Of a DNA stretch of 64,000 nucleotides, positions 11,448 through 29,750 are shown in pieces. Below the pieces are notes generated by a model, which was not told the DNA's origin, made no database searches, and worked only from the letters and a program-made list of their open reading frames with translations. The stretch is taken from positions 1 through 64,000 of the forward strand of contig JAHLYQ010000044.1 of the NCBI GenBank assembly GCA_025127975.1. The letters run 5' to 3'. The translations under genes and the position numbers were made by a program. Origin of the DNA: Synechococcus sp. CS-1331 (GTDB taxonomy: Bacteria > Cyanobacteriota > Cyanobacteriia > PCC-6307 > Cyanobiaceae). How positions within the stretch are numbered: position 1 is the stretch's first letter; each line of letters opens with the position of its first letter.

Positions 11448-11468
11448 GGCGAGGCAAGTTCCTCCAGC

Positions 11469-13237
<1,769 letters not shown>

Positions 13238-13243
13238 ACCCCA

Positions 13244-14029
13244 GTGTTGGTTGACAGCCACTGCCACATCGTCTTTCGCAACTTCGACGACGATCTGGAG
13301 GAGGTCTCACGCCGCTGGCGGGATGCCGGCGTCAAAGCCCTGGTCCATGCCTGCGTTGAGCCTGGCGAGATAGGGGCGATCCGGGCCCTGGCCGATCGCT
13401 TCCCTGAGCTGCGCTACTCCGTTGGGGTCCATCCCCTCGACACCCAGCACTGGCACCATGACACCGCTGCGGTCCTGCGCCAGGCGGCCAGGTCCGATTC
13501 CCGCGTAGTGGCGATCGGCGAGCTGGGCCTCGACCTGTTCCGGGACCAAAACCTGGAGCAGCAGCTGGCCACGCTCGAACCCCAGCTCGACCTAGCGGTG
13601 GAGCTGGACCTGCCGGTGATCGTCCACTGCCGGGATGCGGCCGAGCCGATGCTGAACCTGCTGCGGCAGCGGGCCGATCGCGGCGCCTGCCCCCGCGGGG
13701 TGATGCACTGTTGGGGCGGCAGCCCAGAGGAGATGGCAGCTTTTTTGGAACTCGGTTTTTTGATCAGCTTCAGCGGAACTGTCACCTTCCCCAAGGCGGC
13801 AGCCACCCACGCCTGCGCCCAACTGGTGCCGGCAGACCGCTACCTAATTGAAACGGATTGTCCCTTTCTGGCTCCGGTGCCCCGCCGGGGCAAGCGCAAC
13901 GAACCTGCCTTTGTGGCGTCCGTCGCCGCCCGCATGGCCGAGTTGCGTGGGGAAACGCTCACAGAAGTGGCCCTTACCAGCAGCTCCAACGCTGCAGGGC
14001 TCTTTGGCCTCACGCTTCACACTGTATGA
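13244..14029 (+). CDS. tatD: TatD family metal-dependent hydrolase
   Basis: A TIM-barrel nuclease or amidohydrolase of the TatD family. The 261-aa protein has the DSHCHI, VGVHPLD, GELGLDLF, IVHCRDA, MHCWGG and ETDCPFLAP metal-site motifs. Family members have 3'-5' exonuclease or deoxyribonuclease activity. The start GTG at 13244 places the first motif at residue 4. The position between rpsT and rpoB is common in cyanobacteria. Confidence 0.93.
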   Translation: MLVDSHCHIVFRNFDDDLEEVSRRWRDAGVKALVHACVEPGEIGAIRALADRFPELRYSVGVHPLDTQHWHHDTAAVLRQAARSDSRVVAIGELGLDLFRDQNLEQQLATLEPQLDLAVELDLPVIVHCRDAAEPMLNLLRQRADRGACPRGVMHCWGGSPEEMAAFLELGFLISFSGTVTFPKAAATHACAQLVPADRYLIETDCPFLAPVPRRGKRNEPAFVASVAARMAELRGETLTEVALTSSSNAAGLFGLTLHTV

Positions 14030-14235
14030 TTTTAAATCGGCCTGTAAGCGGTAGCGCTCCTTGTTGTCGACGCCTGCAGTCTTGAAGAAGTCCCATTGAG
14101 CATGCCCCGTCGGGCACCGTTCCCAACCGCGGGGAGGCTGTTCGTGCGGGCTGTTGTGATCCTTCAAGTTAGCGGCGCCCGACTACGGAGCTCCACCGAC
14201 CAGTCCCTTTCCCCCCGTTCCTGCAGGTTCACCGC

Positions 14236-17200
14236 ATGAGCAGCGCGATCCAGGTCGCCAAGACCGTCACTTACCTTCCCGACTTGGTGGAGGTACAGCG
14301 GGCGAGTTTCAAATGGTTCCTGGAGAAGGGGCTGATTGAGGAGCTCGAGAGCTTCTCGCCGATCACCGACTACACCGGCAAGCTGGAGCTGCACTTCATC
14401 GGTAGCGAGTACCGCCTGAAGCGCCCCCGCCACGATGTGGAGGAGGCCAAGCGTCGCGACGCCACCTTCGCCTCCCAGATGTATGTCACCTGCCGCCTGG
14501 TCAACAAGGAGACCGGTGAGATCAAGGAGCAGGAGGTGTTCATCGGCGAACTCCCCCTGATGACCGAGCGCGGCACCTTCATCATCAATGGTGCTGAGCG
14601 GGTGATTGTCAACCAGATCGTCCGTTCCCCTGGCGTCTACTTCAAGGACGAACAGGACAAGAACGGCCGCAAGATCTTCAATGCCAGCCTGATCCCCAAC
14701 CGGGGGGCCTGGCTCAAGTTTGAAACCGACAAGAACGACCTGCTGCACGTGCGGGTCGACAAGACCCGCAAGATCAACGCCCACGTGCTGATGCGGGCCA
14801 TCGGTCTGTCAGACAACGACGTGCTCGACAAGCTGCGTCACCCCGAGTACTACCAGAAGTCGATCGAGGCCTCCAACGACGAGGGCATCTCCTCGGAGGA
14901 CCAGGCCCTGCTGGAGCTCTACAAGAAGCTGCGGCCCGGTGAGCCCCCCTCGGTGAGCGGCGGCCAGAGCCTGCTGCACAGCCGTTTCTTCGATCCCAAG
15001 CGCTACGACCTGGGCCGGGTGGGCCGCTACAAGATCAACAAGAAACTGCGCCTCACCATCCCCGATGCGGTGCGCACCCTCACCGCCGAGGACGTGCTCA
15101 GCACGATCGACTACCTGATCAACCTGGAACTCGATGTGGGCGGGGCCAGCCTCGACGACATCGACCACCTGGGCAACCGCCGGGTGCGTTCGGTGGGCGA
15201 GCTGCTCCAAAACCAGGTGCGCGTGGGCCTCAACCGGCTCGAGCGGATCATCAAGGAGCGCATGACCGTCGGTGAAACCGAATCGCTCACCCCGGCCCAA
15301 CTGGTGAACCCCAAGCCCCTGGTGGCAGCGATCAAGGAGTTCTTCGGCTCCAGCCAGCTGAGCCAGTTCATGGACCAGACCAACCCCCTGGCCGAGCTCA
15401 CCCACAAGCGCCGCATCAGCGCCCTGGGCCCAGGCGGCCTCACCCGGGAGCGGGCCGGTTTCGCCGTGCGCGACATCCACCCATCCCACTACGGCCGCAT
15501 CTGTCCGATCGAAACCCCGGAGGGCCCGAATGCCGGCCTGATCGGCTCCCTGGCCACCCACGCCCGGGTGAATGAATACGGCTTCATCGAAACTCCGTTC
15601 TGGAAGGTCGAAAACGGCATCGTCCACAAGAGTGGCGATCCCATTTATCTCTCTGCCGACCTCGAGGACGAGTGCCGCGTCGCCCCCGGTGACGTGCCCA
15701 CCAACTCAGACGGCTACATCACCGCCGATCTGGTGCCGGTGCGCTACCGCCAGGACTTCGAAAAGGTTCCACCGGAGCAGGTGGATTACGTCCAGCTCTC
15801 ACCGGTGCAGGTGATCTCGGTGGCCACCTCCCTGATTCCCTTCCTCGAACACGACGACGCCAACCGGGCCCTGATGGGCTCCAACATGCAGCGCCAGGCC
15901 GTGCCCCTGCTGCGTCCTGAGCGTCCCCTGGTGGGCACGGGGCTGGAAACCCAGGTGGCCCGCGACTCCGGCATGGTGCCGATCACCCGGGTCAACGGCA
16001 CGGTCACCTTTGTAGATGCCACCGCCATCGTCATCCGCGATGACCAGGGCACCGACCACGTGCACCACCTGCAGAAATATCAGCGCTCCAACCAGGACAC
16101 CTGCCTGAACCAGCGCCCGATCGTGCGTCAGGGCGATCCGGTGATCGCCGGCCAGGTGCTGGCCGATGGCTCGGCCTGTGAGGGCGGCGAAATCGCCCTG
16201 GGCCAGAACGTGTTGATCGCCTACATGCCCTGGGAGGGCTACAACTACGAGGACGCCATCCTGCTCAGCGATCGGCTGGTGCACGACGATCTCTACACCT
16301 CGGTGCACATCGAGAAGTATGAGATCGAGGCCCGCCAAACCAAGCTTGGCCCCGAGGAGATCACGCGGGAAATCCCCAACGTGGCCGAGGAGAGCCTCGG
16401 TCACCTCGACGAGATGGGCATCATCCGCATCGGCGCCTACGTCGAGAGCGGCGACATCCTGGTGGGCAAGGTGACGCCCAAGGGCGAATCCGACCAGCCC
16501 CCCGAAGAGAAGTTGCTGCGGGCGATCTTCGGGGAGAAGGCCCGCGATGTGCGCGACAACTCCCTGCGGGTACCGAGCACGGAGCGGGGCCGCGTGGTGG
16601 ATGTGCGCATCTACACCCGCGAGCAGGGCGACGAGCTGCCGCCGGGCGCAAACATGGTGGTGCGGGTCTACGTGGCCCAGCGCCGCAAGATCCAAGTGGG
16701 CGACAAGATGGCCGGCCGCCACGGCAACAAGGGCATCATCAGCCGCATCCTGCCCCAGCAGGACATGCCCTACCTGCCTGACGGCACCCCCATCGACATC
16801 GTGCTCAACCCCCTGGGTGTGCCGAGCCGGATGAATGTGGGCCAGGTGTTCGAATGCCTGATGGGCTGGGCCTCTTCCCATCTCGACTGCCGCGTCAAGG
16901 TTGTGCCCTTCGACGAGATGCACGGCGCCGAAAAGAGCAAGCAAACCGTGCAGGCCTACCTCGAGGAAGCCGCCAAATTGCCCGGCAAGGAATGGGTCTA
17001 CAACCCCGATAACCCAGGCAAGATCCAGTTGATCGACGGCCGCAGCGGCGAGCCTTTTGACCAGCCCGTGACGGTTGGGTACGCCCACATCCTCAAGCTG
17101 GTTCACCTGGTGGACGACAAGATCCACGCCCGCTCCACCGGCCCCTACTCCCTGGTTACCCAGCAGCCCCTGGGCGGCAAGGCCCAGCAGGGCGGCCAGC

Positions 17201-17526
17201 GCCTCGGTGAGATGGAGGTGTGGGCCCTCGAGGCCTACGGCGCCGCATACACCCTGCAGGAACTGCTCACCGTCAAATCCGACGACATGCAGGGCCGCAA
17301 CGAGGCGCTCAACGCCATCGTTAAAGGCAAGCCGATCCCCCGCCCTGGCACGCCAGAGTCGTTCAAGGTGCTGATGCGCGAGCTTCAGTCGCTTGGTCTA
17401 GACATCGCCGTCTATACCGATGCCGGCGAAGAAGTTGATCTCATGCCAGACGTCAACCCCCGCCGCAGCACCCCCAGCCGTCCCACCTACGAGTCCCTCG
17501 GCGTCGCGGACTATGACGACGACTGA
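14236..17526 (+). CDS. rpoB: DNA-directed RNA polymerase subunit beta
   Basis: The catalytic beta subunit, 1096 aa, which is the cyanobacterial length. Visible signatures are [20 protein letters not shown], the rifampicin-region [18 protein letters not shown], the [11 protein letters not shown] active-site lysine region, and the C-terminal [20 protein letters not shown]. It heads the rpoB-rpoC1-rpoC2 series. A 206-base leader separates it from tatD; it includes a short GC hairpin (TGCCC/GGGCA near 14103) and may hold the promoter. Confidence 0.99.
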   Translation: MSSAIQVAKTVTYLPDLVEVQRASFKWFLEKGLIEELESFSPITDYTGKLELHFIGSEYRLKRPRHDVEEAKRRDATFASQMYVTCRLVNKETGEIKEQEVFIGELPLMTERGTFIINGAERVIVNQIVRSPGVYFKDEQDKNGRKIFNASLIPNRGAWLKFETDKNDLLHVRVDKTRKINAHVLMRAIGLSDNDVLDKLRHPEYYQKSIEASNDEGISSEDQALLELYKKLRPGEPPSVSGGQSLLHSRFFDPKRYDLGRVGRYKINKKLRLTIPDAVRTLTAEDVLSTIDYLINLELDVGGASLDDIDHLGNRRVRSVGELLQNQVRVGLNRLERIIKERMTVGETESLTPAQLVNPKPLVAAIKEFFGSSQLSQFMDQTNPLAELTHKRRISALGPGGLTRERAGFAVRDIHPSHYGRICPIETPEGPNAGLIGSLATHARVNEYGFIETPFWKVENGIVHKSGDPIYLSADLEDECRVAPGDVPTNSDGYITADLVPVRYRQDFEKVPPEQVDYVQLSPVQVISVATSLIPFLEHDDANRALMGSNMQRQAVPLLRPERPLVGTGLETQVARDSGMVPITRVNGTVTFVDATAIVIRDDQGTDHVHHLQKYQRSNQDTCLNQRPIVRQGDPVIAGQVLADGSACEGGEIALGQNVLIAYMPWEGYNYEDAILLSDRLVHDDLYTSVHIEKYEIEARQTKLGPEEITREIPNVAEESLGHLDEMGIIRIGAYVESGDILVGKVTPKGESDQPPEEKLLRAIFGEKARDVRDNSLRVPSTERGRVVDVRIYTREQGDELPPGANMVVRVYVAQRRKIQVGDKMAGRHGNKGIISRILPQQDMPYLPDGTPIDIVLNPLGVPSRMNVGQVFECLMGWASSHLDCRVKVVPFDEMHGAEKSKQTVQAYLEEAAKLPGKEWVYNPDNPGKIQLIDGRSGEPFDQPVTVGYAHILKLVHLVDDKIHARSTGPYSLVTQQPLGGKAQQGGQRLGEMEVWALEAYGAAYTLQELLTVKSDDMQGRNEALNAIVKGKPIPRPGTPESFKVLMRELQSLGLDIAVYTDAGEEVDLMPDVNPRRSTPSRPTYESLGVADYDDD

Positions 17527-17608
17527 TCGCTGATTGATCGCGGATCGCTCCTCCTGCGGGCGAAGCCGTACCTCCCCTTCCTTTTCGATCTCCGCGAGCT
17601 GCAAGCCG

Positions 17609-23884
<6,276 letters not shown>

Positions 23885-23889
23885 GTGGG

Positions 23890-24975
23890 ATGGTCGAGCT
23901 GCCGCCGGCCACTCCCCTGCTGGGGATGGGCCTGCCGGAGCTGGAGCGGTGGGCCGTAGCCCACGGCCAGGCTGCCTTTCGCGGCCGGCAGCTGCATGAC
24001 TGGCTCTATGCCAAGGGTGCCCGCAGCCTGGATGCCATAAGTGTGCTGCCCAAGGCCTTTCGCGAGCAGCTGGCTGCCGCCCCCCCCGAAGCTGGCTTCG
24101 ATTGGATCGGCCGCTCGCGGGAGTTGCACCGCAGCGTGGCCCGCGATGGCACCACCAAGCTGTTGCTCGGCACCCACGACGGCCTCAGCCTTGAAACCGT
24201 AGGCATCCCTGCCGAGGGCCGGCTCACGGTGTGTGTCAGCAGCCAGGTGGGCTGCCCGATGGCCTGCAGCTTCTGTGCCACAGGCAAGGGGGGGCTGCAG
24301 CGCTCCCTTGCGGTCCATGAAATCGTCGACCAGGTGCTGAGCGTGCGCGAGGTGATGGACCAGCGCCCCAGCCACGTGGTGTTCATGGGCATGGGCGAGC
24401 CCCTGCTCAATATTGAGGCAGTGCTGGCCGCCATCGACTGCCTCTGCAGCGATTTGGGCATGGCCCAGCGCCAGATCACGGTGAGCACCGTCGGCGTGCC
24501 CAAAACCCTGCCAACCCTGGCTGCCCGGGCCCTGGAGCGGCTCGGGCGGGCCCAGTTCACCCTGGCGGTGAGCCTGCACGCCCCCGATCAGCGCCTGCGG
24601 CAGGAGCTGATCCCAACCGCCCACACCTATCCCCTGGAGGCGTTGCTGGAGGACTGTCGCCGCTACGTGGCACTCACCGGCCGGCGGCTGAGTTTTGAAT
24701 ACGTGCTGCTGGGGGGCGTCAACGACCAGCCCCGCCATGCCGAGGCCCTCTCGCGGCTGGTGCGGGGCTTCCAGAGCCATGTGAATCTGATTCCCTACAA
24801 CCCGATTGCCGAGGAGCAGTTCCAGCGCCCCGCCCCCGGGGCCGTGGAGGCCTTCCGCCGTGCTCTCCAGGCCCGCCATGTGGCGGTGAGTGTTCGGGCC
24901 AGTAGGGGCCTAGATGCCGATGCGGCCTGCGGCCAGCTGCGGCGGCGCCTGATCGATCCGGGCGGGAATGGCTAG
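23890..24975 (+). CDS. rlmN: 23S rRNA (adenine2503-C2) / tRNA methyltransferase RlmN
   Basis: A radical-SAM enzyme that methylates A2503 of 23S rRNA and A37 of some tRNAs. The 4Fe-4S motif CPMACSFC is present, as are [15 protein letters not shown]-type text ([11 protein letters not shown]), LLGGVNDQ and NLIPYNPI, with a C-terminal catalytic Cys in [10 protein letters not shown]. The ATG at 23890 is used; a TTG at 23881 overlapping the HLIP stop is possible. The length, 361 aa, is normal. Confidence 0.95.
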   Translation: MVELPPATPLLGMGLPELERWAVAHGQAAFRGRQLHDWLYAKGARSLDAISVLPKAFREQLAAAPPEAGFDWIGRSRELHRSVARDGTTKLLLGTHDGLSLETVGIPAEGRLTVCVSSQVGCPMACSFCATGKGGLQRSLAVHEIVDQVLSVREVMDQRPSHVVFMGMGEPLLNIEAVLAAIDCLCSDLGMAQRQITVSTVGVPKTLPTLAARALERLGRAQFTLAVSLHAPDQRLRQELIPTAHTYPLEALLEDCRRYVALTGRRLSFEYVLLGGVNDQPRHAEALSRLVRGFQSHVNLIPYNPIAEEQFQRPAPGAVEAFRRALQARHVAVSVRASRGLDADAACGQLRRRLIDPGGNG

Positions 24976-24985
24976 CAGGGTGTGG

Positions 24986-26254
24986 CTAAGTGGGGTCCTT
25001 GGCGGGGTCGAAGGCGCCCTTGGCGCCGTCACCGTTCCAGGGGGTGAGCCACACCATCAGCAGGAAGGCGGGCAGTGAGGCGGCCGCGGTGAGCAGGAAG
25101 AAGCTGCTCCAGCCCACACCCTCGGCCAAAAAGCCGGCCTGGCCGGAGAGCAGGGAGCGGCTCAGGGCGTAGACCCCTGACAGCAGGGCGTACTGGGTGG
25201 CGGAAAAGCGGGGGTTGCAGAGGCTCATCAGCAGGGCCACAAATGCCGCACCCACCAGTCCCCCGCCGAGGTTTTCCAGGCCCACCGCCAGCAGCAGGGC
25301 TGCGGGGCCGGCATCGAAGCTGGCCAGGGCCCAGTAGGACAGGTTGCCGGCGGCGCCCACCAGGGCGAACAGCCAGAGGGAGCGGTTCATGCCCAGCTTG
25401 CCGAACAGAATCCCGCCCAGAATCGTGCCCACGATCGTGGCGCCGATGCCCCAGCCGGCCAGCACCGAGCCCACCAACTCCGGTGAAAATCCCTTTTGGA
25501 TCAGAAAGGGTACGGCCATCACGTTGAGCAGCCCGTCGGGCCAGCGGTAGAGCAGCACCAGGGCCAGCAGCATCACGGCCCGGCCCGGCCCGCTGCGGCG
25601 TAGAAATTCTCGCGCCGGCCCCAGCACCGCCTGGCGCAGGCTGGTGATCTGGTGCTGGATCGGCGGCAGTTTGGGTGCCGTCAGGGTGAAGGGGATCACC
25701 ACCAGCATCAGCAGCGCCGAGGCGGCGAAGGCCAGGGGCCAGCCGTAGCGGCCGGCCAGGATGAAGCCCCCGGCGCCGATGGCCAGCATGGCGCCGCGGT
25801 AGCCGAGGGTGGTGGCGGCGGCACCGGCGCCCCGCTCCTGTTCGGGCAGCAGGTCCGTGCGGTAGGCGTCCACCAGGATGTCCTGGGTGGCACTCACCAG
25901 GGCCAGTAGAACGGCCATGAGGCCGATGGCCGTCAGGCTGGCCGGATTCTGGCTGGGCCGCAGAAAGGTCATCGACCCGATCACCGCCACTAGCAGCACC
26001 TGAAGTACCAGTAGCCAGCCGCGGCGCCTGTCGGGCCAGGGAATCGGCCAGCGATCCAGGGCTGGCGCCCAGACCATCTTGAGGGTGTAGGGCAGTTCGG
26101 CGTAGGCGAGTAGACCGATCAGCCCCAGGGGTACCCCGGTGGCCGTGAGCCAGCCCTGCAGCAACTTGGTTCCCACCATGTAGGGCGTCCCACTGGCCAC
26201 CCCTTGGGCGGCCACGGCGGTGATGCGTCGCCATGTGCTCGAAGACGCAGCCAT
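24986..26254 (-). CDS. MFS transporter, AmpG-like
   Basis: A 422-aa polytopic membrane protein with about 12 hydrophobic segments. The opening GTPYMVGTKLLQGWLTATGV and LPYTLKMVWAPALDRW match the AmpG/muropeptide permease branch of the major facilitator superfamily. In enterobacteria AmpG imports anhydromuropeptides for recycling; transport in this organism is not proven. It is convergent with rlmN (10-base gap) and divergent from the small gene at 26323. Confidence 0.85.
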   Translation of the reverse strand: MAASSSTWRRITAVAAQGVASGTPYMVGTKLLQGWLTATGVPLGLIGLLAYAELPYTLKMVWAPALDRWPIPWPDRRRGWLLVLQVLLVAVIGSMTFLRPSQNPASLTAIGLMAVLLALVSATQDILVDAYRTDLLPEQERGAGAAATTLGYRGAMLAIGAGGFILAGRYGWPLAFAASALLMLVVIPFTLTAPKLPPIQHQITSLRQAVLGPAREFLRRSGPGRAVMLLALVLLYRWPDGLLNVMAVPFLIQKGFSPELVGSVLAGWGIGATIVGTILGGILFGKLGMNRSLWLFALVGAAGNLSYWALASFDAGPAALLLAVGLENLGGGLVGAAFVALLMSLCNPRFSATQYALLSGVYALSRSLLSGQAGFLAEGVGWSSFFLLTAAASLPAFLLMVWLTPWNGDGAKGAFDPAKDPT

Positions 26255-26322
26255 CCAATGGGTTCAATTTGGCGAACCCTAGGGGCGATGATGGCTGCAG
26301 GCGCCAGCTATCCCCTAAGCCT

Positions 26323-26448
26323 GTGCAATTTTTTCGCTCCACCCTGTTGCCGGCATCCATCGTGGTGCTGTTTGCCCTGGCCCTGTTTGCAGTCAGCGCC
26401 CGAATCTGGCTGCCCGGCGATATGGCTGCCCCGGCACCGATCGGCTGA
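26323..26448 (+). CDS. small single-helix membrane protein, unknown
   Basis: A 41-aa frame from a GTG at 26323: a short basic N-terminus (VQFFRSTLLPAS), one transmembrane helix (IVVLFALALFAVSARIW) and a Pro/Ala-rich end (LPGDMAAPAPIG). The pattern is that of the tiny thylakoid proteins, but I do not recognise it as any named photosystem, cytochrome b6f or NDH subunit. It lies 22 bases before the HEAT-repeat gene on the same strand. An earlier start at 26233 in the same frame lacks a hydrophobic pattern. Confidence 0.5.
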   Translation: MQFFRSTLLPASIVVLFALALFAVSARIWLPGDMAAPAPIG

Positions 26449-26470
26449 GCCTGTGCCGTGAGTCTTTCCC

Positions 26471-27316
26471 GTGAGCCTTTCCCCCCAGCCTGACCAGCCC
26501 TCTGGCCCCTACGACGAAAGCCCCCAGGAGCTCTACCTCGACCCGGAGGTGCTTGCCCAGGAATTGGCCGAGGAACTGCTCGGCGATCCCCTCGATGCCT
26601 TTGACACCAGCGATCCAACCGCCAGCGATGTGGCGGCGGAGTGCGATCTGGGGCTGCAGTTCCTCCGTGGTCAAGCTGGTGGTGAAGCTGGCGGCAGCAG
26701 CCACGACCAGCGCATGCAGGGTCTGCGGATCTTTTGCGAGCACCGTGATCCCCGGGCCCTGCCCCTGCTGCTGCCCCTGCTGGCGGTGAGCTGTCCGATC
26801 GTGCGCATGAGCGCGGTCTATGCCCTGGGCCGCAATCCCAGCCCCCTGGCGGTTGAGCCCCTGTTGGCCCTGCTGGCAGCGGATGACAACGGCTACGTGC
26901 GCAAGGCCGTCGCCTGGAGCCTTGGCAATTACCCGGATGCCCCGGTGCTGAACCCCTTGATCCGCTCCCTGCAGGTGGACATTGCGGCCGTGCGCCTCTG
27001 GGCGGCCAGCTCCCTGGCGGAGGCGGGCTGTAGCGGCCCCGCCAAGGCCGATCCGGCGGCGGCCCAGCTGTTGTTGAGCCTGCGCATCGACAGCGAGGCG
27101 GCGGTGCGCAGCAACAGTGCCTGGTCCCTTGGCCGGTTGTATGGCGACCTGGTGGAGCCCCGCCAGCAGGTGGTGGTGGAATCACTGTTGACGGCCATGC
27201 TCCACGATGGCGAGTCGGGGGTGCGGGATGAAGCCCGGCTGGCCCTGGAGCAACTGGAGCAACCGGAGGTGCTGGAGCGACTCCAGACCCTGGTGGACGA
27301 AGGGCTGCTCAGTTGA
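26471..27316 (+). CDS. HEAT-repeat protein (PBS-lyase-like repeats)
   Basis: A 281-aa soluble protein. After an acidic N-terminus (about 1-60) it has four or five HEAT-like helical repeats with the recurring pattern VRMSAVYALGR, VRKAVAWSLGN, VRLWAASSLAE, VRSNSAWSLGR and VRDEARLALEQ. Such repeats occur in phycobilin lyases (CpcE/F), NblB and iron-sulfur partner proteins. No catalytic residue can be assigned. It precedes the DUF2997-Ycf35-ferredoxin genes by 65 bases and may belong with them. Confidence 0.8.
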   Translation: MSLSPQPDQPSGPYDESPQELYLDPEVLAQELAEELLGDPLDAFDTSDPTASDVAAECDLGLQFLRGQAGGEAGGSSHDQRMQGLRIFCEHRDPRALPLLLPLLAVSCPIVRMSAVYALGRNPSPLAVEPLLALLAADDNGYVRKAVAWSLGNYPDAPVLNPLIRSLQVDIAAVRLWAASSLAEAGCSGPAKADPAAAQLLLSLRIDSEAAVRSNSAWSLGRLYGDLVEPRQQVVVESLLTAMLHDGESGVRDEARLALEQLEQPEVLERLQTLVDEGLLS

Positions 27317-27381
27317 GCCCGGGCCTTGGGCCCAGCTCCTCAGATTCCAGCTAACATCTCTTAACCCTCACCAGGTTTGGG

Positions 27382-27630
27382 ATGGAAGAGCACACCATCC
27401 ATTTTCGGATCCGGCCCGATGGCCGGGTGGAAGAGCTGGTGGAAGGGTTTCGGGGCCCGGGCTGCGCCCAGCTCACCGAAAGGATCGAAGCCGGTTTGGG
27501 CGTGGTTCAGCGGCGCCAGAGCACGGCTGAAGCGTTCCAGCCCCAACAACAGGGCCAATCCCAGCTGCAAGGCCTGGGGCAACCCCTGGCCAATCCACTG
27601 CCCTCATCCCAGCCCATATCCCAGCCCTAA
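27382..27630 (+). CDS. DUF2997 family protein
   Basis: An 82-aa protein starting MEEHTIHFRIRPDGRVEELV, followed by GFRGPGC and LTERIEAGLG, which is the DUF2997 signature. The C-terminal third is a Gln/Pro-rich tail (QPQQQGQSQLQG). Members are small, of unknown function, and often lie beside a DUF1257/Ycf35 gene and a ferredoxin, as here (39-base gap to ycf35). Confidence 0.8.
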   Translation: MEEHTIHFRIRPDGRVEELVEGFRGPGCAQLTERIEAGLGVVQRRQSTAEAFQPQQQGQSQLQGLGQPLANPLPSSQPISQP

Positions 27631-27669
27631 CCCCGGCCCTCTTAATCACCGCCGCTGCCGCTCCCACCG

Positions 27670-28059
27670 ATGTCGCACTTCAGCACGATCAAGACCGAGC
27701 TTCGCGATCGCCAGGCCTTGCTCGGGGCACTCCGGGACCTGGGCCATTCCCCCACGGAGGGTTCCCTGCAGGTGCGCGGCTACCGGGGCCAAACCCTCGA
27801 GGCCCAGCTGGCGGTGCTCCAGCCCAATGGCGCCGACATCGGCTTCCGGCTCAACCCGGATACGGGCAGCTACGAGCTGGTGACCGATCTCGACCTCTGG
27901 AATCAATCGGTGCCGGTGGAGCGCTTTGTGGCCCAGCTCAGCCAGCGCTATGCCCTGCGCACCATCCTTGCGGCCAGCGCGGAAGCGGGCTTTGAACTGC
28001 GCGAGCAAACCCAGCAGCAGGACGGCACCATCGAGCTGGTTGTGAGCCGTTGGGCCTAG
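27670..28059 (+). CDS. ycf35: Ycf35 / DUF1257 family protein
   Basis: A 129-aa protein beginning MSHFSTIKTELRDRQALLGA, with LQVRGYRGQ, ADIGFRLNPDTGSYELVTD and a C-terminal DGTIELVVSRWA. This is the DUF1257 family, conserved in cyanobacteria and in some algal plastid genomes as ycf35. Its molecular role is not established. It lies between DUF2997 and a 4Fe-4S ferredoxin on the same strand. Confidence 0.9.
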   Translation: MSHFSTIKTELRDRQALLGALRDLGHSPTEGSLQVRGYRGQTLEAQLAVLQPNGADIGFRLNPDTGSYELVTDLDLWNQSVPVERFVAQLSQRYALRTILAASAEAGFELREQTQQQDGTIELVVSRWA

Positions 28060-28076
28060 CTGTGGACTCCTTCGCC

Positions 28077-28472
28077 ATGGCAGATCCGGCGCTGGCCTTC
28101 CAGGCGGCAGTCCCGGCCCCCGGTTCCCTGCGCACTGGCATGGAGCCCCTACTGGGCGGGGGCCTGCGCCAGAAGGCCGTCTGGGTTGATGAGGCTGTAT
28201 GTATCGGCTGCCGCTACTGCGCCCATGTGGCCACCAACACCTTCGTGGTTGAGCCCGACTGGGGCCGCTCCCGGGCGCTCCGCCAGGATGGCGATTCCAC
28301 CGAGTTGATCCAGGAGGCAATTGACACCTGCCCGGTGGACTGCATTCACTGGGTGGCCTACGAGCAGCTGGGCGAGCTCCAGCACCAGCTGGCTGCCCAG
28401 GAGATCCTGCCGCTGGGGGTGCCCTCGCCGGCCCGGCTCAAGCGCAACCTGCCTCGCCGCCAGCCGGTTTGA
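28077..28472 (+). CDS. 4Fe-4S ferredoxin
   Basis: A 131-aa protein with a single-cluster pattern: C42-x2-C45-x2-C48 and a distal C85-P, plus a further C89. A 35-residue N-terminal extension precedes the cluster. It is predicted to transfer electrons in the cytosol; the partner is unknown, though Ycf35 next door is a candidate. The ATG at 28077 is preferred over GTG 28062 or TTG 28050, which would overlap ycf35. The last 35 bases overlap the convergent rsmG gene. Confidence 0.88.
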   Translation: MADPALAFQAAVPAPGSLRTGMEPLLGGGLRQKAVWVDEAVCIGCRYCAHVATNTFVVEPDWGRSRALRQDGDSTELIQEAIDTCPVDCIHWVAYEQLGELQHQLAAQEILPLGVPSPARLKRNLPRRQPV

Positions 28473-29211
28473 GCGCCGCCCCGAGGGGCTGCTTGGCGGG
28501 CAGGCCCACCGCCCTGGGGTAGCTGGGCGGGCAGGGGGCCAGGGGCTTCACCACCAGGGCGTGGCGCAGGCCGCGTCCGCCGGGCAGCTCCCGGCTCAGG
28601 CACTGCTCGGTAGTGGCCCGCAGGGGTCCCAGGGCCGCGTCTAGCTCGCCCTGGTCTGCCGCCGACCACTGCCCGCGGTAGAGCAGGGCCCGACCCTGGG
28701 GGGCCAGTAGGGGCACCAGGTATTCGGCCACCACCGGTGCCCGGGCCACGGCCCGGGCCAGGGCCCAGTCGAACTGGCCACGGCAGGCCTGGAGCCTGCC
28801 GGTGCGCTCGATCCGTTCACAGCGCAGGTGTACCCGCTCCGCCAGCCCCAGGGCAGCCGCCATGGCTCCCACCGCCTCCACCTTGCGGCCCACCGAGTCC
28901 ACCAGGGTGAGCTCGGCCTGGGGGAAGGCGATCGCCAGGGCCAGGCCTGGGAAGCCGCCGCCGGTGCCCACATCGATCAGCCGCAAAGGGGCCTGGGCCG
29001 CATCCGTGCCCAGCAGGGGCGTCAGGGGCCAGAGGCTGTCGAACACCTGGGCGATCCAGAAGTCGTCGCCCTCCACCAGGCGGGTCAGGTTGTGCTTGCT
29101 GTTCCAATGGCGCAGCTGCTCCTGCAGGGCGCCCAGCAGCCTTTCCTGCTCAGCGCTGGGCTGCCAGCCCAGGGTGTGCCAAAAGGCATTGCCGGTGAGG
29201 GTTCGGGCCAT
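28438..29211 (-). CDS. rsmG: 16S rRNA (guanine527-N7) methyltransferase RsmG
   Basis: SAM-dependent methylation of G527 in 16S rRNA. The 257-aa protein shows [10 protein letters not shown], the SAM-binding [30 protein letters not shown] and [10 protein letters not shown]. The C-terminal tail ([16 protein letters not shown]) is read through the end of the ferredoxin gene. It is divergent from the J-domain gene (62-base gap). Confidence 0.95.
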   Translation of the reverse strand: MARTLTGNAFWHTLGWQPSAEQERLLGALQEQLRHWNSKHNLTRLVEGDDFWIAQVFDSLWPLTPLLGTDAAQAPLRLIDVGTGGGFPGLALAIAFPQAELTLVDSVGRKVEAVGAMAAALGLAERVHLRCERIERTGRLQACRGQFDWALARAVARAPVVAEYLVPLLAPQGRALLYRGQWSAADQGELDAALGPLRATTEQCLSRELPGGRGLRHALVVKPLAPCPPSYPRAVGLPAKQPLGAALKPAGGEAGCA

Positions 29212-29273
29212 CCAGCCTGGCGGAGGGTTTCAGCTACCTAGGATCCCCCAGACCGGATTTTCTCGCCGGCCCG

Positions 29274-29750
29274 GTGCCCTTGGCCAGCCCTGCTCCCCCT
29301 GCCTCAACCAGCCACTACGCCCTGCTTCAGGTGGCAGAGACGGCTTCGCCCCAGGAGTTGCGCATGGCTTTTCGCGGCCTGAGCAAGCTGTATCACCCCG
29401 ACACAACCCTGCTGCCGGCGCCTGAAGCTGCTGCCCTGTTCCAGCTGCTGCAACAGGCCTATGCGGTGCTGAGCGATCCGGAGTTGCGCCGGCGTTACGA
29501 CGCCGAGCTCCATCCGGTTTTGCCCCAGCGCCCCCCCCCATTGGCGGCCATGGCTGCCGCAGCGCCGCGGCAGGTTTCGGTGCGGCGCGACCTCTCCGGC
29601 GGCGAGTGGCTGGCCCTGTTGCTGCTCGGCTTTGCCCTGCTGGTGAGCCTGGTGCTCGGGGTGGGGGTGGCCTGGATGCGGGGTGTCGAGCTGGTGCAGT
29701 TGCCCTCCTGGTGGGCTGGGGCCGGCTCCATGACAGGGTTGGGCCCATGA
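29274..29750 (+). CDS. J-domain protein with C-terminal membrane helix
   Basis: A 158-aa protein with an N-terminal J domain (about 14-76). It has HYALLQVAETASPQELRMAF, the diagnostic HPD in KLYHPDT, and AYAVLSDPELRRRYDAE. A hydrophobic helix follows near 113-133 (LALLLLGFALLVSLVLGVGV). It should recruit Hsp70 (DnaK) to a membrane site, probably the thylakoid. Its stop overlaps the DUF3143 start (ATGA), so the two products are probably made together. Confidence 0.85.
   Translation: MPLASPAPPASTSHYALLQVAETASPQELRMAFRGLSKLYHPDTTLLPAPEAAALFQLLQQAYAVLSDPELRRRYDAELHPVLPQRPPPLAAMAAAAPRQVSVRRDLSGGEWLALLLLGFALLVSLVLGVGVAWMRGVELVQLPSWWAGAGSMTGLGP

Noticed and set aside
15799..17127. A 442-codon minus-strand frame opposite rpoB
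   Set aside because: His/Leu/Val-rich shadow sequence of rpoB without motifs or a plausible operon context.
25029..27185. A 718-codon minus-strand frame overlapping the AmpG-like and HEAT genes
   Set aside because: Composition is almost all Pro, Gly, Arg and Ala, and it crosses two well-supported genes.
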